Origin: Clostridia bacterium
GTDB taxonomy: Bacteria; Bacillota; Clostridia; Oscillospirales; Acutalibacteraceae
Reading direction: 5' to 3'
Assembly: GCA_017430145.1 (NCBI GenBank)
Contig: JAFRNP010000152.1
Location: 1-35,217 of the forward strand
DNA length: 35,217 bases
In this document: piece after piece, positions 1-8,419 of the stretch
Layout: the number at the start of each line of letters is the position of its first letter
Position numbering within the stretch: the first letter of the stretch is position 1
Position numbers and translations under genes: made by a program
The notes under the pieces: generated by a model
Told to the model about the DNA's origin: nothing
Databases searched by the model: none
The model's input: only the letters and a program-made list of their open reading frames with translations

Positions 1-2
1 CC

Positions 3-581
3 CATGCCGTTGAAAGCGCTTTGAGCCGCTTTGCTTCGGCGTTTGCGGAGGACGCCTCCCATGCGCCCGAAGCCGTAAAGCTTGTATTCCGGCATCTGCC
101 CAATGCGGTCGCTTCCCCCGGCGACCTGGCTGCGCGCGCCGGTATGCAGCAGGCGGCGTATCTGGCGGGAAAAGCCTTCGGGCGCATCGGCACCGGCTAT
201 ATCCACGCCGTCGCGCACCGTTTCGGCGAGTTCTACCATATCCCGCACGGGCTTGCCATCGCCGCCGCTTTTACGCCGGTGCTGCGCGCGTCGCTCCCGG
301 AGGCAGAGGGCGCCCTTTCCCGCCTTGCCGTTGAAACCGGTATCGGCAGCGCTGACAAAACCGAAGCCGAAAACGCCGGAGCGATGATCGGCGCCGTGGA
401 CGTGCTGATCGGCGCGCTTCCCGTGGACCTGTCGTCCATCCCCTTCGATCCTGCCGACGCCCGCGCCATTGCCCTGAAGGCGCAGGAGGAGGCGAAGCTG
501 ATCGGGTACCCGCATTTCTTTACGGACCGGCAGCTGGAGGAGCTGGTTCGGACGATCATGGAGAAAGCGAAGAGAAAGTAA
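3..581 (+). CDS. Iron-containing alcohol dehydrogenase, C-terminal part (5' end outside window)
   Basis: This is the C-terminal part of a group III (iron-dependent) alcohol dehydrogenase, an NAD(P)-dependent oxidoreductase of the cytosol. The open frame runs in from the window edge and begins HAVE, which matches the conserved metal-site HA(I/V)E of this family. The second signature follows at about 207-260, with HAVAHRFGEF and then PHGLA; its histidines complete the metal site. The remaining residues form the usual all-alpha C-terminal domain and end in a basic tail. A TTG at 21 could be mistaken for a start, but the frame is open and homologous upstream of it. The substrate cannot be told from this part. 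No terminator sits directly after the stop; the nearest good hairpin is about 200 bases downstream. Confidence 0.9.
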   Translation, partial: HAVESALSRFASAFAEDASHAPEAVKLVFRHLPNAVASPGDLAARAGMQQAAYLAGKAFGRIGTGYIHAVAHRFGEFYHIPHGLAIAAAFTPVLRASLPEAEGALSRLAVETGIGSADKTEAENAGAMIGAVDVLIGALPVDLSSIPFDPADARAIALKAQEEAKLIGYPHFFTDRQLEELVRTIMEKAKRK

Positions 582-582
582 T

Positions 583-760
583 AAAAAAGTAAGAAAGCTT
601 AAAAGTATGAAAGTATCAAATGCGGAACGCCGCTTTTTGCGGCGTTGATGGCAGAGGGCTCATATAGATACCAAGCTCCTTCTATGATCGGGTGCGGGTG
701 TCCCGCCCTCATTTCTTACTTTGTATCTTTTATACTTTTGGTTTTTTTTCAGTAAACAGA
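583..760. repeat. Intergenic element with purine-rich inverted ends and an internal hairpin
   Basis: The gap between the dehydrogenase and the ligase gene holds no convincing gene. AAAGTAAGAAA (about 587-597) recurs inverted at 712-722. AAAAGTATGAAAG near 601 recurs inverted near 727-740 with one change. Between the arms lie a perfect 8-bp hairpin (AACGCCGC, 626-633 with 639-646) and a smaller one (GCGGG/CCCGC, 694-706). The shape resembles a short non-coding, MITE-like insertion, but the order of the sub-repeats differs between the arms. Its identity is an inference. Confidence 0.4.
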
Positions 761-780
761 CCGGAAGCATGCAGCCGTAT

Positions 781-816
781 AAAAAACGTCCTGACAAACG
801 TCAGGACGGATTTTTT
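781..816. terminator. Bidirectional intrinsic terminator
   Basis: A perfect 9-bp stem (CGTCCTGAC, 787-795, with 800-808) and a 4-base loop are flanked by six A on the left and six T on the right, so it can stop transcription in both directions. It lies directly after the stop codon of the minus-strand ligase gene. It could also stop read-through from the dehydrogenase gene. Confidence 0.85.
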
Positions 817-2503
817 AATAGATCGGGTCTTCCGGTTTCTTCTGGGTCATCTTCATGAAGTCCACTTTCTGTACCGCCGTGCGCGGCAGGGCGGTGATAA
901 AGCGGATATCGCGCGGGACCGAGAACTGAGAGAGCTTTGACGCGCAGGCGGCGGTAATGGCGGCGCGATAGTATTCCTCCCCGCGGTCGGCGTCGTCGTT
1001 CAGTACCACGTACAGGCGCACCAGCTTTTTGCCGTTGTCGTCAAAGCCCTGGACCGGGCAGCTCTCCTTGATAAACGGCAGCTCCACCAGCACGCGCTCG
1101 ATATCAGCGGGATAGACGTTGTAGCCGGAGATGATGATCAGGCGTTTTTTGCGCCCGGCAAAGAAGAAGAACCCGTCGTCGTCTTTGTAAGCAAGGTCGC
1201 CGGAGAGCACCCACTTGCGGCCGTTTTCATCCGTATACAGCCCGTCTCCCATCTGCCCGTCCTCGCGCAGGTACCCTTCCATAAGCGTGGGGCCGGAGAT
1301 CGCGATCTCGCCGATCTCGCCGTTTGGCAGCTCCTTCTGGTTATCGTCCCAGATCTGTACGGTAAGCCCGGGCAAAGCCTTGCCGATGGAATCTTCCTTG
1401 TTGGCGTCGATGGGGTTCGTGAGCACGATGGCGCAGCACTCGGTCAGGCCGTAGCCCTGATGCAGCTCCGCTATGGAGCGGTTTTTCTTGAAAACGTCGT
1501 TGAATTTATGCAAAAAGCTTGCGCCCACGTCGTCGCCGCCGCCGAAGGCGATACGCATGGAGGCGAGCTGCGGGCCGTCCCATTCGGGGTGCGCGAGCAG
1601 TTTTTTGAACATATTGGGCACGCCGTTGAACTGGACTACGTGGTTGAGCTTCATGATCTCGATAAACTTGTCCGCGTCAAAGGACGGCATGAACACCATC
1701 TTTGTCGCCTTCACGAGCGAGGAAAGCCCGCCCACGCAGAAGCCGTAGGCGTGGAAGAACGGCATGCAGCCGATATCGGTGTCGATCCCGGGATGCTCCG
1801 GCCGCTCGTTGATGCAGCCGCACATATAGATCACGTTGTTCAGGGCGTAGTTTGAAAGCATGATCGTGCGGCTTTTGCCGGTGGTGCCGCCGCCGCTCAT
1901 GTAAACGGCGATCTCCTTTGCGCAGGCCGTCACGCCGCTGCAGGTTTTTCCCTTGCAGCTCGCAAGCGCCTCGTGGAACGACGTGTGGCGCACTTCGTTG
2001 TCCGACAGCGACTGCGACGCGCCGGGCGCCAGGGATACGCTGTACTTATCCGGTACGCCGTAGGTGTCAAAGCTGCACACAAGGGCGGACAGATGGAATT
2101 TACCGATGGTGGCGGCGTATTTCGGCGTCGCTCTGTCCAATATCGCGATGCCGCAGGATCTCGTCAGCGTCAGCAGCTCCGCCAGTTTTTCGGGCGGCAG
2201 CAGCGGATGGACGAAGTTGACGATCACGCCCAGCTTGTTGAGCGCCATGAAGATGATCATCGCTTCGATGGAGGTCGGCAGAAAGATCGTGTATACGTCC
2301 CCCTGTCTGAGACCGATCGTCTTTTTGAAAAAGTAGGCGAGGGACTCAATGTCTTCCACCAGTTCGCTGCGCATATGGTCGCGGAAGGCGTGCTGGAAGG
2401 CGGGATAATCCCCGTACTGTTCGGTATTCATCAGGAAATAATCGTAAACGTTGAAGTCTCCCACCGGATGGTAAGCGGTGGAGCCGGGGATGTAGGAACG
2501 CAT
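815..2503 (-). CDS. AMP-dependent synthetase/ligase (acyl-CoA synthetase-like)
   Basis: This is a 562-residue member of the class I adenylate-forming (ANL) superfamily. Such enzymes activate a carboxylate as acyl-AMP and usually pass it to coenzyme A. Visible motifs are the phosphate-binding loop SGGGTTGKSRTI (about residue 203), the A5 motif GYGLTE (about 350), the A7/A8 region SGDLAYKDDDGFFFFAGRKK followed by GYNVYPADIE (about 430-465), and the C-terminal LPRTAVQKVD, whose lysine is the expected catalytic A10 residue. The loop has one extra Gly and lacks the common Pro-Lys pair. Length fits the family. Start ATG at 2503 has a GGAGG site about 7 bases upstream. The gene stands alone, so the acid substrate cannot be inferred from context. 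Confidence 0.88.
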   Translation of the reverse strand: MRSYIPGSTAYHPVGDFNVYDYFLMNTEQYGDYPAFQHAFRDHMRSELVEDIESLAYFFKKTIGLRQGDVYTIFLPTSIEAMIIFMALNKLGVIVNFVHPLLPPEKLAELLTLTRSCGIAILDRATPKYAATIGKFHLSALVCSFDTYGVPDKYSVSLAPGASQSLSDNEVRHTSFHEALASCKGKTCSGVTACAKEIAVYMSGGGTTGKSRTIMLSNYALNNVIYMCGCINERPEHPGIDTDIGCMPFFHAYGFCVGGLSSLVKATKMVFMPSFDADKFIEIMKLNHVVQFNGVPNMFKKLLAHPEWDGPQLASMRIAFGGGDDVGASFLHKFNDVFKKNRSIAELHQGYGLTECCAIVLTNPIDANKEDSIGKALPGLTVQIWDDNQKELPNGEIGEIAISGPTLMEGYLREDGQMGDGLYTDENGRKWVLSGDLAYKDDDGFFFFAGRKKRLIIISGYNVYPADIERVLVELPFIKESCPVQGFDDNGKKLVRLYVVLNDDADRGEEYYRAAITAACASKLSQFSVPRDIRFITALPRTAVQKVDFMKMTQKKPEDPIY

Positions 2504-2526
2504 AATAAGCCTCCGATCTTTTTTTT

Positions 2527-2575
2527 GTTACAGGATGTTACAGGATATGATAACTTATTTACATCAAAAATGCAA
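2527..2575 (-). promoter_or_regulatory. Promoter of the ligase gene with a tandem direct repeat at the transcription start
   Basis: Read on the minus strand, TTGCAT (2575-2570) and TATCAT (2552-2547) are separated by exactly 17 bases, which is a good sigma-A-type promoter. Just downstream, overlapping the expected transcription start, the 10-mer GTTACAGGAT (plus-strand reading) occurs twice head to tail without a gap (2527-2536 and 2537-2546). One helical turn of spacing between identical half-sites suggests an operator. No regulator is identified. Confidence 0.6.
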
Positions 2576-2769
2576 CCGACACATCGGGCATAAAATGTTG
2601 GGCTGCAGGACATATCGTCCTTTTGCCGGCGGATGATATAAACGGCGCCTTGATCGTAAGAAAGCACAGGAAACCGTTGTCCGGTCTGTATTTCCGTATG
2701 AAAAAGAGGGCGGGCGCCGGTTTTCGCACACTTTTCCGGGCGGGATCCCCTTTACTTTTATTTATCCTC

Positions 2770-2798
2770 TTGACTTTAGCTAACTAAAGTGATAGAAT
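2770..2798 (+). promoter_or_regulatory. his operon promoter with palindromic operator between -35 and -10
   Basis: TTGACT (2770-2775) and TAGAAT (2793-2798) are spaced by 17 bases. The spacer region holds the perfect inverted repeat CTTTAG-CTAA-CTAAAG (2774-2789), so a bound protein would block RNA polymerase. The core TTAGCTAACTAA resembles the E. coli trp operator core CTAGTTAACTAG, and the first gene of the operon encodes a TrpR-family protein. The leader is short and no T-box or attenuator is seen. Repression by the YerC product is an inference. Confidence 0.7.
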
Positions 2799-2851
2799 GC
2801 ACTATATATGTTTCGGAAAGGACGGGGCGCTTGAAAGCGCCGACTTCTGAT

Positions 2852-3151
2852 ATGTCGCAATTACAGTCGGAATCCATTGACCGTTTGTTTCAGGTCGTTT
2901 TAGGCCTGCAGAGCGTGGAGGAGTGCTATGCGTTTTTCTCGGATCTTTGCACGGTCAAGGAGCTGCAGGATATGGCGCAGCGGCTGGACGCCGCCAGAAT
3001 GCTGGAGAACGGCGAGAATTACCAGACCATCTCCCGCGAGATCGGCATCAGCACCGCTACCATCAGCCGCGTGAGCCGGTGCCTGAACTACGGCAGCGGG
3101 GGGTACCGCCGCGCGATCGAAAAAATGAGGACCCCGGAGGAGAAAGTATGA
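2852..3151 (+). CDS. yerC: YerC/YecD-type TrpR-family regulator, probable his repressor
   Basis: This encodes a small helical DNA-binding protein of the TrpR superfamily (YerC/YecD group, about 100 residues). The central helices match the family core around LQSVEECYAFFSDLCTVKEL, and the helix-turn-helix is GISTATISRVSRCL. It is the first gene of the histidine operon, and in Gram-positive bacteria this family is often encoded beside his genes and is the predicted his regulator. The stop overlaps the hisZ start (ATGA). The start is uncertain: ATG at 2852 is the simplest choice, but TTG at 2831 sits 8 bases after AAGGAC and would add 7 residues. A GTG at 2789 lies upstream of the predicted transcription start and is rejected. 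Confidence 0.85.
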   Translation: MSQLQSESIDRLFQVVLGLQSVEECYAFFSDLCTVKELQDMAQRLDAARMLENGENYQTISREIGISTATISRVSRCLNYGSGGYRRAIEKMRTPEEKV

Positions 3152-4230
3152 ACGCGAACCGGCTTGTAAAGACGCTGGGCGACCTGTATGCGGCGTACGG
3201 GTACCAGCCTTACCGGATGAGTAAATTTGAGGAATACGACCTCTATGCCCGCAACAAGGATTTTTTGCTCTCCGATCAGATCATCACTTTTACCGATACG
3301 AACGGCAAGCTTCTGGCGCTGAAACCCGACGTGACGCTTTCGATCATCAAAAACACCGAGGATCTGCCCGGGGTACAGAAGCTGTCCTACCATGAAAACG
3401 TCTACCGCGTCTCGGGGCACACCGGCGCGTTCCGGGAGCAGCCGCAGACCGGGCTTGAATGTATCGGCGAGCTGGGGCCCTACGATATCGCCGAGGTGCT
3501 GCTGCTGGCAGGCAGGAGCCTGAAGGCGATATCCGAAGAGGCGGTGCTGGATATTTCGGATCTGGGGCTTTTATCGAAAGTCCTCGACGCGGTAACGGCG
3601 GAAAAGGCGGACCGGCGCGAGGTGCTCAGGTGCTTTTATGAAAAGAACCGGCATGAGCTCAGCGCCCTTTGCAGGGAGCGGTTCCCGGCGGCTGAGGAGA
3701 CCCTTGACCGGTTGATTCAGTGCCAGGGCGCCCCCCGTGAGGCGCTTGAGCAGCTTCGGGATATCCTCGGCGGTACGTCTGCCGAATCGGAGCTTAGGTC
3801 CCTGGAAAAGGTCATGTCCCTGCTGGAAGGCACGGACGTTTATCGGATGCTGCGCCTGGATCTCTCGGTCTCCGGCGACAGCAAATACTATAACGGCATC
3901 GTATTCAAAGGGTATGTAAAGGGCGTGCCGAACAGCGTGCTGACCGGCGGCAGGTACGATAACCTGCTGCGGCGGTTCCACCGGGCCTCGGGCGCCGTGG
4001 GCTTTGCCGTTTACCTCGATATGCTGGAGCCCCTGTACGACGGGCTGCCCGAAACCGACGTGGACGATCTGATCGTCTGTCCGGAGGAGGCGGACCTGCC
4101 CGCGGCGATCCGGCTGCGCGACCGGCTGATCGGGGAGGGAAAACGCGTCAGCGTCCAGCGTTTGGCGCCCGGAAAACTGCGCTGCAAAAACCGCTGGCTG
4201 TGCAAAGGAAACGAGGTGACTCCGTTTTGA
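3148..4230 (+). CDS. hisZ: ATP phosphoribosyltransferase regulatory subunit HisZ
   Basis: HisZ is a catalytically inactive paralogue of histidyl-tRNA synthetase. It pairs with short-form HisG to make the active and histidine-sensitive enzyme of the first histidine step. The 360-residue product shows the class II synthetase-like motif 1/2 region (RMSKFEEYDLY near residue 23, then ITFTDTNGKLLALKPDVT near 40-60), the middle region ending YRMLRLDLSVSGDSKYYNGIVFKGY, and GVPNSVLTGGRYDNLL near 265. The start ATG overlaps the yerC stop and has a GGAGGAG site 5 bases upstream. The longer open frame to 2923 is a shadow of yerC. The protein ends soon after the catalytic-like core and is slightly shorter than many HisZ proteins. 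Confidence 0.93.
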   Translation: MNANRLVKTLGDLYAAYGYQPYRMSKFEEYDLYARNKDFLLSDQIITFTDTNGKLLALKPDVTLSIIKNTEDLPGVQKLSYHENVYRVSGHTGAFREQPQTGLECIGELGPYDIAEVLLLAGRSLKAISEEAVLDISDLGLLSKVLDAVTAEKADRREVLRCFYEKNRHELSALCRERFPAAEETLDRLIQCQGAPREALEQLRDILGGTSAESELRSLEKVMSLLEGTDVYRMLRLDLSVSGDSKYYNGIVFKGYVKGVPNSVLTGGRYDNLLRRFHRASGAVGFAVYLDMLEPLYDGLPETDVDDLIVCPEEADLPAAIRLRDRLIGEGKRVSVQRLAPGKLRCKNRWLCKGNEVTPF

Positions 4231-4862
4231 CGATGCTTAACGTCGCTTTGCCCAAGGGCAGGCTCGGCGAAAAGGTATACGGGATGTTTGAACAGGCGGG
4301 CTTTGAATGCCCGTCCATCCGGGAGAACTCCCGCAAGCTGATCTTTGAAAACCCCGAAAAGGGCGTGCGCTATTTCTGGGTCAAGCCGTCGGACGTGGCG
4401 ATCTACGTGGAGCGCGGCGCCGCGGACGTGGGCGTCGCCGGCAAGGATATTCTGCTCGAGTACGCGCCGGACGTCTACGAGCTGTCGGACCTTGATATCG
4501 GCAAGTGCCGCATGGCGGTGGCCGCCCCGGCGGGGTTCCAGGACGACATCAGAAAAACGCTCCGGGTCGCCACCAAATTTACAAATATCGCCCGCACGTA
4601 TTATGCGGGTATCGGCAGGGATATCGATATCATCCACCTCAACGGCTCCATCGAGCTGGCGCCGATCCTGGGGCTTTCGGACGTCATCGTGGATATCGTG
4701 GAGACCGGGACTACCTTAAAGGAAAACAAACTGGAAGTGGTCCGTACGATCGTGCCCATCAGCGCCCGGCTGATCGCGAACCGGTCCGGTTACAAGTTTA
4801 ATCAGGCGGCGATCGAACGGCTGGTTGCCGGGCTGACCGCGCAGAAGGAGGAGAACGCATGA
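4227..4862 (+). CDS. hisG: ATP phosphoribosyltransferase, short form HisG
   Basis: HisG catalyses the first committed histidine step, ATP plus PRPP to phosphoribosyl-ATP. The 211-residue product is the short form, lacking the C-terminal regulatory domain, as expected beside hisZ. It shows ALPKGRL at the N-terminus, the periplasmic-binding-like fold, ADVGVAGKD, and the PRPP-binding segment VDIVETGTTLKEN near residue 155. The start is TTG at 4227, which overlaps the hisZ stop (TTGA) with AGGTGA 7 bases upstream, or ATG at 4233 two codons later. The overlap style of the operon favours 4227, while family alignments would accept either. Confidence 0.93.
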   Translation: MTMLNVALPKGRLGEKVYGMFEQAGFECPSIRENSRKLIFENPEKGVRYFWVKPSDVAIYVERGAADVGVAGKDILLEYAPDVYELSDLDIGKCRMAVAAPAGFQDDIRKTLRVATKFTNIARTYYAGIGRDIDIIHLNGSIELAPILGLSDVIVDIVETGTTLKENKLEVVRTIVPISARLIANRSGYKFNQAAIERLVAGLTAQKEENA

Positions 4863-6139
4863 TCCGGATCATGAAATACGGCGAAGTGCCGAACAGTGAA
4901 ATTTTTGCCCGCGTGGAACCAAAAACAGACGTGGCAGCCATCGTTTCGGGCATCCTCGGAGACGTGCGTGAAAACGGCGACCGGGCGCTTTTTGCCTATA
5001 CCGAAAAATTTGACGGCGCAAAGCTCGAAACGCTTGCCGTCAGCGAAGCGGAGATCAAAGAGGCGCTCTCCCTCGTTGAGCCGCGTTTTCTTGACGTGCT
5101 CAAACGCGCGGCGGAAAATATCCGCCGCTTCCACAGCCGGCAGGTACGAAACAGCTTTATCCTTAACGATACGCCGGGCGTCGTGATCGGGCAAAAGATC
5201 ATCCCCGTGGACCGCGCCGGGCTCTACGTCCCCGGCGGTACGGCGGCGTATCCTTCCACGGTGCTTATGGACGCGATCCCGGCAAAGATCGCGGGCGTTA
5301 AAGAGGTGGTCATCACCACCCCGCCCGGAAAGGACGGGAAGGTAAACCCCGTGATCCTCGCGGCGGCTTACACGGCGGGCGTGGACCGGATCTTCAAGGT
5401 CGGCGGCGCGCAGGCGATCGCGGCGCTTGCATACGGGACCGAAACGGTGCCGAAGGTCGACAAGATCGTGGGCCCCGGCAACGCCTTCGTCGCCGAAGCG
5501 AAAAAACAGGTCTACGGCGAAGTCTCCATCGATATGATCGCCGGCCCCAGCGAGATCCTGATCGTGGCGGACGCCGACAGCGACCCCCGGTACCTGGCGG
5601 CGGACCTTTTAAGCCAGGCGGAGCACGACAAGCTGGCAAGCGCGGTGCTCGTCACCGACAGCATGTCCCTTGCGCTGGACGTTCAGGCGGCGCTGGAAGT
5701 TCAGATCCCGCAGCTTGAACGCAGCCGGATCGCCCGCGCCTCCATTGACAACAACGGCAAGATCATCGTAGCGGACACGCTTTTTGCCGCCATTGAGATC
5801 GCCAACGAGATCGCCCCCGAGCATCTGGAGCTGCACGTGGACGCGCCCTTCGATTATCTCGACGCCATCCGGCACGCCGGCAGCATCTTTATGGGCAAAA
5901 ACTGTCCGGAGGCGCTGGGCGATTATTTTGCCGGCCCCAACCATACGCTGCCCACAGGCGGTACGGCGCGGTTTTCCAGCCCCCTTTCGGTGGATGACTT
6001 TATCAAAAAGACCCAATATACCTATTACACCCGCGACGCGCTTAAAGAAGTCGCCGATGACGTCGCCTATTTCGCGCGGCTCGAGGGCCTGACCGGGCAC
6101 GCGAAAAGCGCGGTGATCCGTACGGAGGAAGACGTATGA
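4859..6139 (+). CDS. hisD: Histidinol dehydrogenase
   Basis: HisD carries out the last two oxidations, L-histidinol to L-histidine, using NAD and zinc. The 426-residue product has the full family length. It shows the signature GLYVPGGTAAYPSTVLM (near residue 120), the block GAQAIAALAYGTETVPKVD with IVGPGN, the zinc-ligand region SQAEHDKLA near 257, the catalytic Glu-His in APEHLELH near 322, and FSSPLSVDDF near the C-terminus. The start overlaps the hisG stop by ATGA with GGAGGAG upstream, which supports translational coupling. Confidence 0.97.
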   Translation: MIRIMKYGEVPNSEIFARVEPKTDVAAIVSGILGDVRENGDRALFAYTEKFDGAKLETLAVSEAEIKEALSLVEPRFLDVLKRAAENIRRFHSRQVRNSFILNDTPGVVIGQKIIPVDRAGLYVPGGTAAYPSTVLMDAIPAKIAGVKEVVITTPPGKDGKVNPVILAAAYTAGVDRIFKVGGAQAIAALAYGTETVPKVDKIVGPGNAFVAEAKKQVYGEVSIDMIAGPSEILIVADADSDPRYLAADLLSQAEHDKLASAVLVTDSMSLALDVQAALEVQIPQLERSRIARASIDNNGKIIVADTLFAAIEIANEIAPEHLELHVDAPFDYLDAIRHAGSIFMGKNCPEALGDYFAGPNHTLPTGGTARFSSPLSVDDFIKKTQYTYYTRDALKEVADDVAYFARLEGLTGHAKSAVIRTEEDV

Positions 6140-7200
6140 GCAGGTTTTTCAGTGACAAATATGCGGCGCTGACCCCCTATACCCCCGGGGAGCAGCCGAA
6201 GGATATGCGATATGTAAAGCTCAATACCAACGAGTCGCCGTTTCCCCCATGCGAGGCGGTCATAAAAGCGGCGGCGGAAAGCGCGGGGCTTTTGCAGCTG
6301 TATCCGGACCCCGACTGCACGCCGCTTGCTAAGGCGATCGCGAAAAGATACGGCGTCGGGTATGAGAACGTGATCGTCAACAACGGCTCCGACGAGACGC
6401 TGAATTTTGCCTTTATGGCGTTTTGCGATAAGGATCACCCGGCAGTGTTCCCGGATATCACCTACGGCTTTTATCCGGTGTTTGCCATGCTAAACGGCGT
6501 GCCGTATACGGAGATCCCGCTGAAGGATGATTTCACCGTTGACGTCGACGCCTTCTGCGGCGTAAATAAAACGGTGTTCATCGCAAACCCCAACGCACCC
6601 ACGGGCGTGGCGCTGCCGCTTTGCGCGATCGCGCGGATCGCCGAAAGCAACCCTGACAACGTTGTGGTGATCGACGAGGCGTACGTGGATTTCGGCGCGG
6701 ACAGCGCCGTGAAGCTGACAGAAAAATACGGGAACCTGCTGGTGGTGCAGACCTTTTCCAAATCCCGCTCCATGGCGGGGGCAAGGCTCGGCTACGGCAT
6801 CGGCAGCGCGGGGCTTGTCGCGGACCTGCAGACCGTAAAGTATTCCACGAATCCCTACAATATCAACCGCATGACCATAGCGGCGGGCCTCGCAAGCCTC
6901 GAAAACGACGGGTTCTCGATGGCTAACTGCCGTATGATCGAAGAAAACCGCGCGTTTACGGTCAGGGAGCTGAAAAAGCTTGGCTTTACGGTGCTGCCCT
7001 CTTTGGCGAATTTCATTTTTATCAGAAGCGACAGGATAGACGGAAAGTCCCTGTATCTCCGTATGAAAGAAAAGGGCGTATTGATCCGTCACTTTGACAA
7101 AGAACGCATCTGCGACTTTAACCGGGTGTCCATCGGCAGCCGGGAACAGATGGAAGTGTTTCTTGACACGCTCAGAACGATTTTGGAGGAAACAGTATGA
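6136..7200 (+). CDS. hisC: Histidinol-phosphate aminotransferase
   Basis: HisC is a fold-type I PLP enzyme that converts imidazole acetol phosphate to histidinol phosphate with glutamate as amino donor. The 354-residue product shows the substrate-site LNTNESPFPP (near residue 25), NNGSDE for PLP phosphate binding (near 80), NPNAPTG (near 152), the aspartate in VIDEAYVDF, and the Schiff-base lysine K209 in TFSKSRSMAGARLGY. All family hallmarks are intact. The start overlaps the hisD stop (ATGA). Confidence 0.96.
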   Translation: MSRFFSDKYAALTPYTPGEQPKDMRYVKLNTNESPFPPCEAVIKAAAESAGLLQLYPDPDCTPLAKAIAKRYGVGYENVIVNNGSDETLNFAFMAFCDKDHPAVFPDITYGFYPVFAMLNGVPYTEIPLKDDFTVDVDAFCGVNKTVFIANPNAPTGVALPLCAIARIAESNPDNVVVIDEAYVDFGADSAVKLTEKYGNLLVVQTFSKSRSMAGARLGYGIGSAGLVADLQTVKYSTNPYNINRMTIAAGLASLENDGFSMANCRMIEENRAFTVRELKKLGFTVLPSLANFIFIRSDRIDGKSLYLRMKEKGVLIRHFDKERICDFNRVSIGSREQMEVFLDTLRTILEETV

Positions 7201-7784
7201 GAACGGCCCAGATCAGCAGAAAAACGAACGAGACCGATATTGCCCTTACTTTGACGCTGGACGGACAGGGAAACGCCGCCGTTGACTCCGGCTGCGGCTT
7301 CCTTGACCATATGCTTACGCTTTTAGCGAAACACGCCCGTTTTGACCTGACGCTGAAATGCGCCGGCGACACATACGTCGACGACCACCATACGGTGGAG
7401 GATATCGGTATCGCGCTCGGGCAGGCGCTGGCGTCTGCGCTCGGCGACAAGCGCGGGATCAACCGGTACGGCAGCTGCCTGCTGCCCATGGATGAGGCGC
7501 TGATCTTAACGGCGGTCGACCTGTCCGGGCGCGGTATGCTCTGTTACGACGCCGCCATTCCGGCTCCAAAGGTCGGCACGTTCGACACCGAGCTTGCCGA
7601 GGAATTCTGGCTGGCGTTTACCCGCACCGGGGCGCTGACGCTCCATATCAGGCAGCTTGCAGGCAAAAACGCCCACCATATTATCGAAGGCATGTTCAAA
7701 AGCGCGGCGCGTTCCCTGCGGCAGGCCATCGCCCTTGACCCGGCGGCGGCAGGGGAGATCCCTTCCACGAAAGGGGTCCTGTAA
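7197..7784 (+). CDS. hisB: Imidazoleglycerol-phosphate dehydratase (monofunctional)
   Basis: HisB dehydrates imidazole glycerol phosphate to imidazole acetol phosphate and is manganese dependent. The 195-residue product is the monofunctional form; it lacks the histidinol-phosphatase domain of enterobacterial HisB. It shows two copies of the metal-site pattern: GCGFLDHML with DDHHTVEDIG (residues about 35-75), and NAHHIIEGMFKSAARSLR near 160. The start overlaps the hisC stop (ATGA), and its own stop overlaps the hisH start (TAATG). Confidence 0.96.
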   Translation: MRTAQISRKTNETDIALTLTLDGQGNAAVDSGCGFLDHMLTLLAKHARFDLTLKCAGDTYVDDHHTVEDIGIALGQALASALGDKRGINRYGSCLLPMDEALILTAVDLSGRGMLCYDAAIPAPKVGTFDTELAEEFWLAFTRTGALTLHIRQLAGKNAHHIIEGMFKSAARSLRQAIALDPAAAGEIPSTKGVL

Positions 7785-8419
7785 TGCTCGCGATCGTTGA
7801 TTACGGCGTCGGCAACCTGTTTTCTCTCAAAAGCTCCTTTGCCGCCATCGGGCAGGAGGCTGCGGTCGTGACAGACCCGGCGGCGCTGAAAAAAGCGGAC
7901 AGGATCATTCTGCCCGGCGTTGGCGCCTTCGCGGACGCCGCAAATAAGCTTGCGGCTTCCGGCATGCGTGAAACGTTAATGGAAATGGCAGCGGCAGGCA
8001 CGCCGCTTCTGGGGATCTGCCTCGGCATGCAGCTGCTGTTTGATAAAAGCTATGAGTACGGCGAACACGCAGGCCTCGGGCTGATCCCGGGCGAAGTACG
8101 CCCGATCGCCGACGTGATCCCGAAGGGCCTCAAGATCCCTGAGATCGGGTGGAACGCCCTGCGTTTCCCTTACGGGAAGCATGCGATCTTCCGTTATGTC
8201 AAAGAGGGGGACCACGTGTATTTCGTCCATTCGTATTACGCCGTAACATCTCCCGCGTATCTTGCCGCCGACACGGAGTACGGCGCTTATCTTACGGCCG
8301 CCGCCGCAAAAGCCAACGTGACGGGCTGTCAGTTCCACCCCGAAAAAAGCGGGGAAGTGGGCCTTGGTATTTTGCGCGCGTTCTGTGAATGGCGCCCGGA
8401 GGAGGAGACGGTATGCTGA
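7784..8419 (+). CDS. hisH: Imidazole glycerol phosphate synthase, glutaminase subunit HisH
   Basis: HisH is a class I glutamine amidotransferase that releases ammonia and channels it to HisF. The 211-residue product has the nucleophile C79 in GICLGMQLLF and the His-Glu pair H185 and E187 in CQFHPEKSG, so the triad is complete. The N-terminal VDYGVGNLFSL is typical of HisH. The start abuts hisB in a TAATG overlap, and the stop overlaps the hisA start region. Confidence 0.96.
   Translation: MLAIVDYGVGNLFSLKSSFAAIGQEAAVVTDPAALKKADRIILPGVGAFADAANKLAASGMRETLMEMAAAGTPLLGICLGMQLLFDKSYEYGEHAGLGLIPGEVRPIADVIPKGLKIPEIGWNALRFPYGKHAIFRYVKEGDHVYFVHSYYAVTSPAYLAADTEYGAYLTAAAAKANVTGCQFHPEKSGEVGLGILRAFCEWRPEEETVC

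Noticed and set aside
692..940. 82-residue plus-strand open frame at the end of the ligase gene
   Set aside because: It crosses the bidirectional terminator and is antisense to the ligase C-terminus.
2789..2851. GTG start at 2789 for the yerC gene
   Set aside because: It lies between the -35 and -10 boxes, upstream of the expected transcription start.
2800..2851. T-box or histidine attenuator in the his leader
   Set aside because: The leader is only about 45 bases and has no T-box bulge, specifier or histidine-rich leader peptide.
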